Translations under genes and position numbers: made by a program
The notes under the pieces: generated by a model
Told to the model about the DNA's origin: nothing
Database searches by the model: none
Seen by the model: only the letters and a program-made list of their open reading frames with translations
Shown here: positions 1 to 8,165 of the stretch, piece by piece
Numbering within the stretch: position 1 is the first letter of the stretch
Layout: every line of letters starts with the position of its first letter
DNA from: Pseudomonas sp. TH41
GTDB lineage: Bacteria > Pseudomonadota > Gammaproteobacteria > Pseudomonadales > Pseudomonadaceae
Assembly (NCBI RefSeq): GCF_016650695.1
Contig: NZ_JAEKFH010000003.1
Span: forward strand, 2,686,001-2,750,000
Length of the DNA stretch: 64,000 nucleotides
Direction of reading: 5' to 3'

Positions 1-14
1 AAAAGTGGCCGGGC

Positions 15-929
15 TCAGCCCATCAAGGGTTTTCGAGCCTCATCCGGTCCGTTCATCACTTCTTCCAACAGCGTGCGCAATAAGGCCAGCGAGGCTTGTT
101 GTCGCTGCACATCGCGACACACCAATCCGACTTTGAGCGGTACCCGTGGCTCGGTCAGCGGTTTCCACAGCAGTTCGTGGGTGTCGAGGGTCTTTTGCGA
201 GCGCCCGGGCAGCACCGTGGCGAGTCGAGTGTGAGGCAGACTGTCGAGAATCCCCGCCATGTTGTTCAGTTCCGCCTGAACGTGTGGGCGTCGACCCAGA
301 TTGGCCAGTTGTGCCTGCCAGATCTGCCGCACCTGAAACTCCTCACCCAGCAGCAACATCGGCAGTTCGGCGGCCTGGCTCATCGAGACTTTCTTGAATT
401 CGCGTAACGGGTGGTCTGCCGGGATGACCAGCGTCAACTCATCCTCGTACAGCATCACGCCGTGCAACCCCGGCTGCCGCGGCGGCAGATAGCTGATGCC
501 GATGTCGAGCGAGCCATTGAGCAGGCGCCGTTCGATTTCCAGCCCCGACAATTCGTAGATTTGCACCACCAGATGCGGTTGCGCCTTGCGCACCCGTTCG
601 AGCATCTGCGGCACCAGGCTGCTGTGGACGGTCTGCAATACACCGATGGCCAGCGTGCGCAGCGCCTGTCCCTTGAAATTGCCAAGGGCTTCCCGCGCCC
701 GTTGCAGACCGTCGAGCAATGGCAGGGCATGGTCGTACAGCGTGTGGGCCGCCAGTGTTGGCAGCAGGCGTTTGCTGCTGCGCTCGAACAGACTGACATC
801 GAGGTTCTGTTCAAGGTGACGAATCTGTTGCGACAACGCCGGTTGGGAGATCGAAAGTCGCTCGGCAGCCCGGCCTACATGGCCTTCCTCGTAGACCGCG
901 ACGAAATAACGCAGTTGCTTGAAATCCAT
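15..929 (-). CDS. LysR family transcriptional regulator
   Basis: A 304-residue LysR-type regulator. Residues 1-60 hold the winged helix-turn-helix (AAERLSISQPALSQQIRHLE), and about 90-295 form the inducer-binding domain, which resembles the CynR/BenM branch. I chose the ATG at 929, giving MDFKQLRYF, the usual start of this family; an in-frame GTG three codons upstream is possible. It is divergent from the aminotransferase at 1099, the classic layout for a LysR protein controlling its neighbour. A perfect 15-base inverted repeat (928-942) overlaps the start codon and fits autoregulation. The inducer is unknown. Confidence 0.9.
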   Translation of the reverse strand: MDFKQLRYFVAVYEEGHVGRAAERLSISQPALSQQIRHLEQNLDVSLFERSSKRLLPTLAAHTLYDHALPLLDGLQRAREALGNFKGQALRTLAIGVLQTVHSSLVPQMLERVRKAQPHLVVQIYELSGLEIERRLLNGSLDIGISYLPPRQPGLHGVMLYEDELTLVIPADHPLREFKKVSMSQAAELPMLLLGEEFQVRQIWQAQLANLGRRPHVQAELNNMAGILDSLPHTRLATVLPGRSQKTLDTHELLWKPLTEPRVPLKVGLVCRDVQRQQASLALLRTLLEEVMNGPDEARKPLMG

Positions 930-942
930 AAGTAACACTTAT
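928..942. promoter_or_regulatory. Candidate LysR operator
   Basis: ATAAGT-AAC-ACTTAT, a perfect inverted repeat with 6-base arms that satisfies the T-N11-A LysR box rule. It lies over the start codon of the divergent LysR gene and upstream of the aminotransferase. That it is an operator is inferred from position and symmetry only. Confidence 0.4.
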
Positions 943-1098
943 CGAAAATGCTGAAAAATCGAAATGGCTGAACGCCTCGCCTGAGCCTAGTCTAACCGCA
1001 TTCACAAGGCTTACAGGGCCACAGAACGCTATGAATACCGTTTACGTCGGTGGTGTTTACATAGGTAAGGCAAAAAACCTCAGGCGAGGTGTTTTCAA

Positions 1099-2340
1099 TT
1101 GAATCTGTTCAGTTTGCGTCGCAATCCACCCAGTCTTGATGACCTGTTCGTGGACCCTACTCAGGCGTCCTGGGGCGATAACCTTAGCAGCGAGTGCCTG
1201 ATGCCCAGTGTTGAGCGGCCGAAACACATTTTTGTACGTGGCCAAGGCTCCTGGTTGTGGGACAGCGACGATCGCGCTTATCTGGATTTTTCCCAGGGTA
1301 GCGGGGCCAATAGCCTTGGACACAGCCCCTCGGTACTGGTCAACGCCATCACGGCGCAGGCGCATTCGCTGATCAATCCCGGCTTCGGCGTACATAACCG
1401 CGGCATGCTCAACCTCGCTGAACGTCTGTGCGCAAGCACCGGCAGTGACCAGGCGTACCTGCTCAACAGCGGCAGTGAAGCCTGTGAGGCGGCGATCAAG
1501 CTGGCGCGTAAATGGGGTCAACGACATCGCGGCGGCGCTTCGCGGATTATCGTTGCCAGCAAGGGCTGCCATGGTCGTAGTCCGGGGGTGATTTCGACGC
1601 CGGACTTCCACCACGTGCCATTCAATGATCTTCGCGCATTGCATGCGGCCGTCGACGCCCAGACCGTCGCGATCATGCTCGAACCCATCCAGAGCTACGC
1701 CGGTGTAATCCCCGCCACCGAACATTACCTCAAGGGTGTCGAACGCCTGTGTCGTGAGCTGGGTATCCTGCTGATCTTCGACGAAGTGCAAACCGGCATG
1801 GGGCGTTGTGGCACGTTGCTCGCCGAACAGTCCTACGGCGTTCGGGCAGACATTATTGCCCTTGGCAAAGGGCTCGGCGGTGGCGTGCCATTGGCCGCGT
1901 TGCTGGCGCGGGGCAAGGCCTGCTGTTTCGACGTCGGCGAAATGATGGGCACCCATCATGGCAATGCATTGATGACGGCGGCGGGGCTTGCCGTGTTCGA
2001 CAGCGTTCAGGACAAGGGTTTTCTCGACCATGTTAAGGACACCGGTCAGCACCTGCGCGAAGGCCTGGAGCGTTTGTCCAATCGATACGGTCACGGCGAA
2101 TTACGCGGGCAAGGACTGCTCTGGGGACTGACACTGTCTGAAGATTCGTCTGACGCCGTCGTAAAAGCGGCGTTGTACGAAGGCTTGCTGCTCGATACCC
2201 CACAGCCCGATTGCCTGCGCTTTACCCCGGCCCTCACTGTCAGCAAAGCCAACATCGACGAAATGCTCCTGCGCCTGGCCCGCGCGTTTTCCCGTGTACG
2301 CACCGCGCAACTGCAGTGCCGCAAAGGGATTGCGGTCTGA
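1099..2340 (+). CDS. Class III pyridoxal-phosphate aminotransferase
   Basis: A 413-residue fold-type I, class III aminotransferase (acetylornithine / 4-aminobutyrate / ornithine type). Visible landmarks are the NSGSEACEAAIKLAR phosphate-binding segment (123-137), DEVQTGMGR (228-236) and the Schiff-base lysine K257 in LGKGLGGG. The start is a TTG at 1099, preceded about 10 bases upstream by AGGCGAGG; no other start lies upstream in frame, and the first ATG (1201) would cut 34 residues. It is divergent from the LysR gene. A strong terminator follows at 2390. The substrate cannot be read from the sequence; an amino donor such as ornithine, GABA or another omega-amino acid is likely. Confidence 0.85.
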   Translation: MNLFSLRRNPPSLDDLFVDPTQASWGDNLSSECLMPSVERPKHIFVRGQGSWLWDSDDRAYLDFSQGSGANSLGHSPSVLVNAITAQAHSLINPGFGVHNRGMLNLAERLCASTGSDQAYLLNSGSEACEAAIKLARKWGQRHRGGASRIIVASKGCHGRSPGVISTPDFHHVPFNDLRALHAAVDAQTVAIMLEPIQSYAGVIPATEHYLKGVERLCRELGILLIFDEVQTGMGRCGTLLAEQSYGVRADIIALGKGLGGGVPLAALLARGKACCFDVGEMMGTHHGNALMTAAGLAVFDSVQDKGFLDHVKDTGQHLREGLERLSNRYGHGELRGQGLLWGLTLSEDSSDAVVKAALYEGLLLDTPQPDCLRFTPALTVSKANIDEMLLRLARAFSRVRTAQLQCRKGIAV

Positions 2341-2389
2341 TCGGACCTTACCTACATACATTCCCGAACCGTCTCGCGGTATAACGCGT

Positions 2390-2427
2390 CGCCCCACGTT
2401 TGATGTTTTCGCGTGGGGCGTTTTTTT
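2390..2427 (+). terminator. Rho-independent terminator of the aminotransferase gene
   Basis: Nine-base stem CGCCCCACG (2390-2398) with CGTGGGGCG (2412-2420), followed directly by seven T residues on the plus strand. Confidence 0.9.
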
Positions 2428-2535
2428 GTCCGCGAATTCACATTCGGCGAAGATTCGTACTGAACCCTGACGAACGGCGCGGGTCGATTAGTTGTATGGC
2501 TCCCAAGAGCCCACTTCAAATCAGGAGCTGCCCCC

Positions 2536-2694
2536 ATGGACTTTATTCGCATCATCATCGCCATTCTGTTGCCGCCATTGGGTGTGTTTCTGCAAGTCGG
2601 TTTCGCCGGCGCGTTCTGGCTGAATATTCTGCTGACGTTGTGCGGTTATATTCCGGGGATCGTGCATGCGGTGTACATCATCGCCAAGCGTTGA
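2536..2694 (+). CDS. Pmp3 / YqaE family small membrane protein
   Basis: A 52-residue protein starting MDFIRIIIAILLPPLGVFLQ and ending in VYIIAKR. It has two hydrophobic segments (about 4-20 and 27-49) joined by a short turn with the family signature LPPLGVFLQVG and a conserved CGYIPGIVHA. These are the hallmarks of the Pmp3/YqaE (UPF0057) family of inner-membrane proteolipids, linked elsewhere to membrane potential and salt or cold stress. CAGGAGCTG precedes the ATG by about 7 bases. It stands alone between a terminator and a REP pair, so it probably has its own promoter between 2428 and 2520. Confidence 0.9.
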   Translation: MDFIRIIIAILLPPLGVFLQVGFAGAFWLNILLTLCGYIPGIVHAVYIIAKR

Positions 2695-2719
2695 GTTCAG
2701 CCGCGTCAGATAGATCGCT

Positions 2720-2801
2720 TTCGCGAGCAGGCTCGCTCCCACACTCGACCGGGTTCTCCTGGTGGAGCACGATTAAATGTGGGAGCGAGCCTGCTCGCGA
2801 A
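2720..2801. repeat. REP-like inverted pair (type A)
   Basis: Left arm TCGCGAGCAGGCTCGCTCCC and its reverse complement GGGAGCGAGCCTGCTCGCGA face each other around a roughly 40-base spacer. It sits between the convergent pmp3-like gene and pqqH. Other type A copies in the window are at 6852, 13291, 45693 and 61983. Confidence 0.9.
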
Positions 2802-2835
2802 GGGGGCGCCACAATTCCAGTACAAAACACAGCCT

Positions 2836-4662
2836 TCAGTCCGCCAGCTCCATCACCCGCCGATAAAACAACCACTCCTGCTCCAGCGCATGGGCCTGGT
2901 TGCCGGCCTTGCGAAAGCCGTGGCGTTCATCCGCGTAATAATGAGCTTCAACCAGCAAGCCGTTACCTTCCAGCGCCGTGACCATGTCCCGCGTCTGTTG
3001 CGGCACAACCACCGCATCCAGTTCCCCCTGAAAGAAAATCACCGGCACCTTGATATTGCTCGCGTGCAATAACGGCGTCCGTGCGGCATAGCGCTCGGCA
3101 TCCTGCACCGGATCGCCAATCAGCCAATCCAGGTAATCACCTTCAAATTTGTGGGTCGACCGGCCGAGCGCAACAGGGTCGCTGACGCCATAAAGACTGG
3201 CGCCGGCGCGGAACACGTTGTGGAAGGCCAGCGCGCAAAGGGTGGTGTAACCCCCGGCACTGCCGCCGCGAATAAACGCTTTGTCGCCGTCGATCAACCC
3301 GCGTTCGGCGAGATGGGCGACAACCGCGCAGGCGTCTTCCACATCCACCTCGCCCCAACTCAAATGCAGCGCCTGGCGATAGGCCCGGCCATAGCCACTG
3401 CTGCCACGGTAGTTGAGGTCCGCGACAGCGAAGCCGCGTTGCGCCCAGTACTGGATGCGCGGATCGAGCATCGGGTAGCACGCTGATGTCGGACCCCCGT
3501 GGATAAACACCACCAGCGGCGGTTTCGCATCGCCGTTCATTGCCGGATAGAAGAAGCCGTGGGCCTCACCCGAGCCGCTGGGATAACGCAGGGTTTGCGG
3601 GACGCTGATCTGCTCGGCAGGTAACGGTGCAACCCCGCCGGCCAGTACCTTGACCTGTCGGGTATCGCGGTCGATGGCAATGACCGCCGCCGAACTGATC
3701 GGCGATGCGGCGATGCAGTAAATGAACTGCTTATCCAGTGCGAGATGGCGGAAACGGCTGTAAGCACCGGTGAAATCTTCATCGGTGTCACCGCAAAGGC
3801 TCAGTCGGCCAAACCCGCCTTCGGTCCAGCTTGCCAGATAGCTGCTTTCGCTCAGTGGCAACCAAGTGCTGCCACCCAGCTGCCACGGTGCTGGCCCATG
3901 ATCAGCAGCGGCACTCGGCAGCGGGCTCAGACCGTTTGCCGATTCCATCCAGGGTTGCCAAAAACTACCGCGATCCGTCAAGCAAAACAGACGGCCGCTG
4001 TTATCGAAACGAGGTTGTTGCAGCGACTCCTGAACACTATCGCCAGCCACGCAACGCGATTGAGCAAAACTGCCATCGCTCTGGCGATCGGCAACCATCA
4101 GGCGGGTCGCTGTCCATGGCTGATCCGGACGGCTCCATTCGATCCACGCCAAGCGTTGCGCGTCCGGACTCAACGTCGGCGCAGCATAGAAGTCGGCGCC
4201 TTCGGCCAGCAGATGACGCCTGCCGTCAGCCAGATCAATAGCCACCAAGCGATGCCGATCACGGTTCTCTTCAACCGCGAGCACCTGTCCATTGGCGAAC
4301 TGCAGATCGCCGTAGCGGCAATCGCTTGAAGTCAGCACCTCAGGTGTCTCGCCCTTCAGCGATTGTCGATACAGCTGCTGGTCCGCCTCGTTGACGAAAA
4401 CTATCCCGTCATCGGCCAGACAAAACGCTCCGCCGCCATATTCGTACACCCGACTGCGCACACTGAAGCCCGCCGGTGTCAGGCAATGGGCCTGGCCATC
4501 ACGCCAATGCCAGATGCGGCAGGCAGCATCCTCGGGACGGTATTCGTTCCAGAACAGGCCATGGCGGCCCAGCTGCAACTCGGCAAAGTCGATACCGGCG
4601 GCGACAGCCCTGATGGCGCTGAAAGGTTCAGCTTTTAGCGATGAGTCGTGAGTTTCGTTCAT
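2836..4662 (-). CDS. pqqH: S9 prolyl-oligopeptidase family peptidase of the PQQ cluster
   Basis: A 608-residue serine peptidase of family S9: an N-terminal beta-propeller (about 30-350) and a C-terminal alpha/beta hydrolase domain. The catalytic triad is visible as Ser468 in GGSAGGYT, Asp549 in GELDAVV and His581 in DERHGF. The ATG at 4662 lies inside the end of pqqE (35-base overlap), so the two are translated from one transcript. In P. aeruginosa the gene in this position has been named pqqH; its exact role in PQQ synthesis is not settled, and processing of the PqqA peptide is a reasonable inference. No signal peptide is seen, so the enzyme is probably cytoplasmic. Confidence 0.85.
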   Translation of the reverse strand: MNETHDSSLKAEPFSAIRAVAAGIDFAELQLGRHGLFWNEYRPEDAACRIWHWRDGQAHCLTPAGFSVRSRVYEYGGGAFCLADDGIVFVNEADQQLYRQSLKGETPEVLTSSDCRYGDLQFANGQVLAVEENRDRHRLVAIDLADGRRHLLAEGADFYAAPTLSPDAQRLAWIEWSRPDQPWTATRLMVADRQSDGSFAQSRCVAGDSVQESLQQPRFDNSGRLFCLTDRGSFWQPWMESANGLSPLPSAAADHGPAPWQLGGSTWLPLSESSYLASWTEGGFGRLSLCGDTDEDFTGAYSRFRHLALDKQFIYCIAASPISSAAVIAIDRDTRQVKVLAGGVAPLPAEQISVPQTLRYPSGSGEAHGFFYPAMNGDAKPPLVVFIHGGPTSACYPMLDPRIQYWAQRGFAVADLNYRGSSGYGRAYRQALHLSWGEVDVEDACAVVAHLAERGLIDGDKAFIRGGSAGGYTTLCALAFHNVFRAGASLYGVSDPVALGRSTHKFEGDYLDWLIGDPVQDAERYAARTPLLHASNIKVPVIFFQGELDAVVVPQQTRDMVTALEGNGLLVEAHYYADERHGFRKAGNQAHALEQEWLFYRRVMELAD

Positions 4663-5770
4663 TGCGAAAGGCCAATTGTTTGATGGTCTGGGTCGCGTGC
4701 TCGGCTTCTTCGCGGGCCTTGAGGATCACGCCGTGATGTTCTGATTTGCTGCACACCGGGTCGGCGTTGCTCGCATCACCCGTGAGCATGAACGCCTGGC
4801 ACCGGCAGCCGCCGAAGTCTTTTTCTTTCTCATCGCAGGAGCGGCACGGCTCGGGCATCCAGTCGTAGCCGCGAAAGCGGTTGAAGCCGAACGAGTCGTA
4901 CCAGATGTGCTGCATGCTGTGGTCGCGCACGTTGGGAAATTGCACTGGCATCTGTCGGGCGCCATGACAAGGCAAGGCAGTTCCGTCCGGCGTGACCGTC
5001 AGAAAAATACTCCCCCAGCCATTCATGCAGGCTTTCGGGCGTTCTTCGTAATAGTCCGGTGTGACGAATATCAGCTTGCACGGATGCCCTTCGGCTTCCA
5101 GTTTGGCGCGGTATTCATTGGTGATGCGTTCGGCCCGGACCAGTTGCTCCCGGGTCGGCAACAGACCGACGCGATTGAGCTGCGCCCACCCGTAAAACTG
5201 GCAGGTGGCGAGTTCGACGAAGTCCGCCTCAAGGGCGATGCACAGTTCGATAATGCGGTCGATCTTGTCGATATTGTGCCGATGGGTCACGAAGTTCAGC
5301 ACCATCGGATAGCCGTGGGCCTTCACCGCACGGGCCATGTCGAGCTTCTGGGCAAACGCCTTTTTTGAGCCGGCCAGCAGGTTGTTCACTTGCTCGTCGC
5401 TGGCCTGAAAACTGATCTGGATATGATCCAGACCGGCCTTTTTGAAGTCGCTGATTTTTTGCTCGGTCAAACCGATGCCGGAGGTGATCAGGTTGGTGTA
5501 GAAACCCAGCTTGCGCGCCTCGGCGATCAGTTCCGCGAGGTCTTGGCGCACCAACGGTTCGCCACCGGAGAAACCCAACTGCGCCGCACCCATCTCCCGT
5601 GCTTCACGAAAGACCTTGATCCACTGTTCTGTGCTCAGTTCTTTGCCTTGCTCGGCGAAATCCAGTGGATTGGAACAGTAGGGGCATTGCAGCGGACAGC
5701 GATAGGTCAGCTCGGCCAGCAGCCACAGCGGCAGGCCGATGTCCGGTTTGGGCGGTAACGTGTCTGACAC
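4628..5770 (-). CDS. pqqE: PqqA peptide cyclase (radical SAM)
   Basis: PqqE joins the Glu16 and Tyr20 side chains of PqqA by a carbon-carbon bond, the first committed step of PQQ formation. The protein is 380 residues. The radical-SAM cluster motif C25-x3-C29-x2-C32 lies near the N terminus, and a cysteine-rich SPASM-type region (PCHGARQ... [17 protein letters not shown]) binds the auxiliary clusters. I chose the GTG at 5770 ([15 protein letters not shown] follows) because it falls 4 bases after the pqqD stop and matches the family N terminus; the open frame extends further upstream but only through pqqD. Confidence 0.95.
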   Translation of the reverse strand: MSDTLPPKPDIGLPLWLLAELTYRCPLQCPYCSNPLDFAEQGKELSTEQWIKVFREAREMGAAQLGFSGGEPLVRQDLAELIAEARKLGFYTNLITSGIGLTEQKISDFKKAGLDHIQISFQASDEQVNNLLAGSKKAFAQKLDMARAVKAHGYPMVLNFVTHRHNIDKIDRIIELCIALEADFVELATCQFYGWAQLNRVGLLPTREQLVRAERITNEYRAKLEAEGHPCKLIFVTPDYYEERPKACMNGWGSIFLTVTPDGTALPCHGARQMPVQFPNVRDHSMQHIWYDSFGFNRFRGYDWMPEPCRSCDEKEKDFGGCRCQAFMLTGDASNADPVCSKSEHHGVILKAREEAEHATQTIKQLAFRNERNSRLIAKS

Positions 5771-5774
5771 GGAA

Positions 5775-6050
5775 TCAGGCAAGTTCGATCCAGTGCTGAG
5801 CACGGGCGACCTCCATGAATTGCTCGATGTCCTCAGCGAGCTCGGGCACGCCGGGGAACTGCGCGTCCAGTTCGGCAATGATCGCCGAGACGTTGCGTTG
5901 GCCGTCGATCAAACCGCCAATCAGCGCGGCGCTTTCATTGAGTTTGATCATGCCTTCCGGGTACAGCAGCACGTGGCCTTTCTGCGCCGGTTCGTATTGG
6001 TAACGGTAGCCAGGACGCCAGGTCGGGGTCTTGCTGCGATCGAAACTCAT
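5775..6050 (-). CDS. pqqD: PQQ biosynthesis peptide chaperone
   Basis: A 91-residue RiPP-recognition protein that holds the PqqA precursor and presents it to PqqE. The sequence [20 protein letters not shown], then [18 protein letters not shown], is diagnostic. Its ATG overlaps the pqqC stop by four bases (ATGA), and pqqE begins four bases after its own stop, so C, D and E are tightly coupled in translation. Confidence 0.97.
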   Translation of the reverse strand: MSFDRSKTPTWRPGYRYQYEPAQKGHVLLYPEGMIKLNESAALIGGLIDGQRNVSAIIAELDAQFPGVPELAEDIEQFMEVARAQHWIELA

Positions 6051-6799
6051 AAAGTGATTCCTTTGTGCCAGACCCGCTGGCCGGTGACGCTGTGATACGG
6101 CGGGCGGTTCAGTTCGTAGGCCATGCTCATGGCATCGAGCATGCTCCAAAGAATGTCCAGTTTGAACTGGAGAATTTCCAGCATGCGCTCCTGGCCTTCC
6201 CGCGTCGTGTAGTGCTGCAAAGTAATGGCCAGGCCGTGCTCTACGTCGCGTCGCGCCTGACCCAGGCGGGTACGGAAATACGCGTAACCGGCCGGGTCGA
6301 TCCACGGGTAATGCTGCGGCCAGCTGTCCAGGCGCGATTGGTGGATTTGTGGTGCAAACAGTTCGGTCAGCGAGCTGCTGGCGGCTTCCTGCCAACTGGC
6401 CCGGCGGGCGAAGTTGACGTAGGCATCCACGGCGAAACGCACACCGGGCAGCACCAGTTCCTGCGAGCGTAGCTGATCCGGGTCGAGGCCGACGGCCTGG
6501 CCCAGACGCAGCCAGGCTTCGATACCGCCGTCTTCACCAGGGGCACCGTCGTGGTCCAGCAGACGCTGAATCCACTCGCGACGAACCTCCCGGTCCGGGC
6601 AGTTGGCGAGGATCGCGGCGTCCTTCAGGGGAATGTTCACCTGATAATAGAAGCGGTTGGCGACCCAACCCTGGATCTGTTCGCGGGTCGCCCGGCCTTC
6701 ATACATCGCCACGTGGTAGGGGTGATGGATGTGGTAGTAGGCACCCTTCGCTCGCAGGGCGGCTTCGAAATCGGCGGGGGACATTGCGGTGTCAGTCAT
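6047..6799 (-). CDS. pqqC: Pyrroloquinoline-quinone synthase
   Basis: A 250-residue cofactorless oxidase that performs the final ring closure and eight-electron oxidation giving PQQ. The all-helical fold and conserved stretches such as [12 protein letters not shown] (16-27) and [16 protein letters not shown] are present. The ATG at 6799 has GGAGAA about 8 bases upstream; the longer open frame upstream is REP sequence and is not coding. A gap of 139 bases containing a REP hairpin separates it from pqqB, although both belong to the same operon. Confidence 0.97.
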   Translation of the reverse strand: MTDTAMSPADFEAALRAKGAYYHIHHPYHVAMYEGRATREQIQGWVANRFYYQVNIPLKDAAILANCPDREVRREWIQRLLDHDGAPGEDGGIEAWLRLGQAVGLDPDQLRSQELVLPGVRFAVDAYVNFARRASWQEAASSSLTELFAPQIHQSRLDSWPQHYPWIDPAGYAYFRTRLGQARRDVEHGLAITLQHYTTREGQERMLEILQFKLDILWSMLDAMSMAYELNRPPYHSVTGQRVWHKGITL

Positions 6800-6851
6800 T
6801 TCGGTTCTCCGGGAACAACCGCTAGATTCTGTGGTGTCTGGTCTGATGTCT

Positions 6852-6913
6852 TCGCGAGCAGGCTCGCTCCCACATTGGAATGCGATCCCCTGTGGGAGCG
6901 AGCCTGCTCGCGA
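6852..6913. repeat. REP-like inverted pair inside the pqq operon (type A)
   Basis: TCGCGAGCAGGCTCGCTCCC and its reverse complement enclose a short spacer. The pair lies between pqqB and pqqC, so the transcript of the operon carries a strong hairpin here. Confidence 0.9.
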
Positions 6914-6938
6914 TAGACCGCGCAGCGGTCTCGATGTC

Positions 6939-7850
6939 CTACAACACAATACTCATGCCGTCATACGCCACTTCAACATCCCGCCGAACCAGCTCGGCGC
7001 GCTCCGGCGAATCCTCATCGAGAATCGGGTTGGTGTTATTGATATGGATAAGCACTTTGCGCGGTTGTGGCAGTTGTTCCAGTACCTCCAGCATGCCGCC
7101 GGGGCCGTTCTGCGCCAGGTGGCCCATTTCCCGGCCAGTGCGGGTGCCGACGCCACGGCGTTGCATTTCGTCGTCATCCCACATCGTGCCGTCGACCAAC
7201 AGGCAATCGCTGCTGGCCATGATGTCCAGCAGTGGCGCATCGACCTTGCCCAGGCCCGGCGCATAAAACAGTTTGCCACCCGTGTTCAGGTCTTCGACGA
7301 TCAGGCCGATGTTGTCGCCCGGGTGCGGGTCGAAGCGGTGCGGCGAGTAGGGTGGTGCGGCGCTGCGTAGCGGTAACGGGGTGAACCGCAGGTTCGGGCA
7401 GGCCGGGATGATGAAACTGCGGTCGAGCTCGATGCGGTTCCAGGTCAGCCCGCCGTTCCAGTGGGTCAGCATGGTGAACAGCGGGAAGCCGGTGCTCAGG
7501 TCTTCATGGACCATGTCAGTGCACCAGACCTGATGCGGGCAACCTTCACGCAGACTGAGCAGGCCGGTGGTGTGGTCGATCTGGCTGTCCATCAGGATGA
7601 TCGCGCTGATGCCGGTATCGCGCAGGGCTCGGCCCGGTTGCATCGGGGCGAAGCCCTGGAGTTGAGCGCGGATGTCCGGCGAGGCATTGCACAGCACCCA
7701 GTTCACGCCGTCATCGGAAATCGCGATGGACGACTGGGTCCGCGCCTGGGCCCGCAGGGTCCCGCTGCGAAAACCTGCGCAGTTCACACAGTTGCAGTTC
7801 CACTGGGGGAAACCACCGCCGGCGGCGGAACCTAGAATCTGGACAAACAT
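6939..7850 (-). CDS. pqqB: PQQ biosynthesis protein B (metallo-beta-lactamase fold)
   Basis: A 303-residue protein of the metallo-hydrolase fold, thought to act as a hydroxylase on the tyrosine-derived part of the excised PQQ precursor. The N terminus [20 protein letters not shown] with the CNCVNC cysteine cluster is characteristic. The usual HxHxDH motif is modified to SQIDHTTG in PqqB proteins, as seen here. It follows pqqA after a 85-base gap with an attenuator-like hairpin, so it is probably expressed well below pqqA. Confidence 0.97.
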   Translation of the reverse strand: MFVQILGSAAGGGFPQWNCNCVNCAGFRSGTLRAQARTQSSIAISDDGVNWVLCNASPDIRAQLQGFAPMQPGRALRDTGISAIILMDSQIDHTTGLLSLREGCPHQVWCTDMVHEDLSTGFPLFTMLTHWNGGLTWNRIELDRSFIIPACPNLRFTPLPLRSAAPPYSPHRFDPHPGDNIGLIVEDLNTGGKLFYAPGLGKVDAPLLDIMASSDCLLVDGTMWDDDEMQRRGVGTRTGREMGHLAQNGPGGMLEVLEQLPQPRKVLIHINNTNPILDEDSPERAELVRRDVEVAYDGMSIVL

Positions 7851-7884
7851 GGGTGCTCCATCTTTTCAACGCTGTAAATAAAAA

Positions 7885-7904
7885 CGCCTCGGCAAACCGA
7901 GGCG
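7885..7904 (-). terminator. Attenuator-like hairpin between pqqA and pqqB
   Basis: On the minus strand, CGCCTCGG (7904-7897) and CCGAGGCG (7892-7885) form an 8-base stem with a 4-base loop, followed by TTTTATTTA. It would end most pqqA transcripts and let a fraction continue into pqqBCDE. Confidence 0.75.
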
Positions 7905-7935
7905 CTGGACCAAGCTTTCTACCTGACGGCAGAAC

Positions 7936-8010
7936 TCAGCGGCTTGCGAAGTACATGGTGACTTCAAAGCCGATACGCAGGTCGGTGTAAGCAGGTTTGG
8001 ACCAGGACAT
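7936..8010 (-). CDS. pqqA: PQQ precursor peptide
   Basis: A 24-residue ribosomal peptide, MSWSKPAYTDLRIGFEVTMY followed by FASR. Glu16 and Tyr20 in the ExxxY motif are the atoms from which PQQ is built. AAGGAG lies 8 bases before the ATG (8010). It is first in the A-B-C-D-E-H order, downstream of pqqF. Confidence 0.98.
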   Translation of the reverse strand: MSWSKPAYTDLRIGFEVTMYFASR

Positions 8011-8165
8011 GGGAGCGCTCCTTCAGGTGATGGGACAGTTGTGATCTATACATATAGTCCACCTCCAGCCGGAGATGTTCAGATAGTTAGGTGGCTATGT
8101 TACTCAAAACTACAGCGTGCTCGCCCGTGAAACTTTGAGAAAGCTCATTGCAGCGTCGGTAATGA
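8011..8165 (-). promoter_or_regulatory. pqqA leader and probable promoter region
   Basis: 155 bases without a gene between pqqF and pqqA. On the minus strand the stretch GACTATATGTATAGATCAC, about 45-65 bases before the pqqA start, contains TATA-like hexamers that could serve as a -10 element; I see no clear -35. A separate pqqA promoter here is likely but not proven from sequence. Confidence 0.35.

Noticed and set aside
6800..6949. A longer pqqC beginning at 6949
   Set aside because: The extra 50 codons are translation of the REP hairpin and the pqqB end; the family N terminus ([11 protein letters not shown]) and ribosome site are at 6799.
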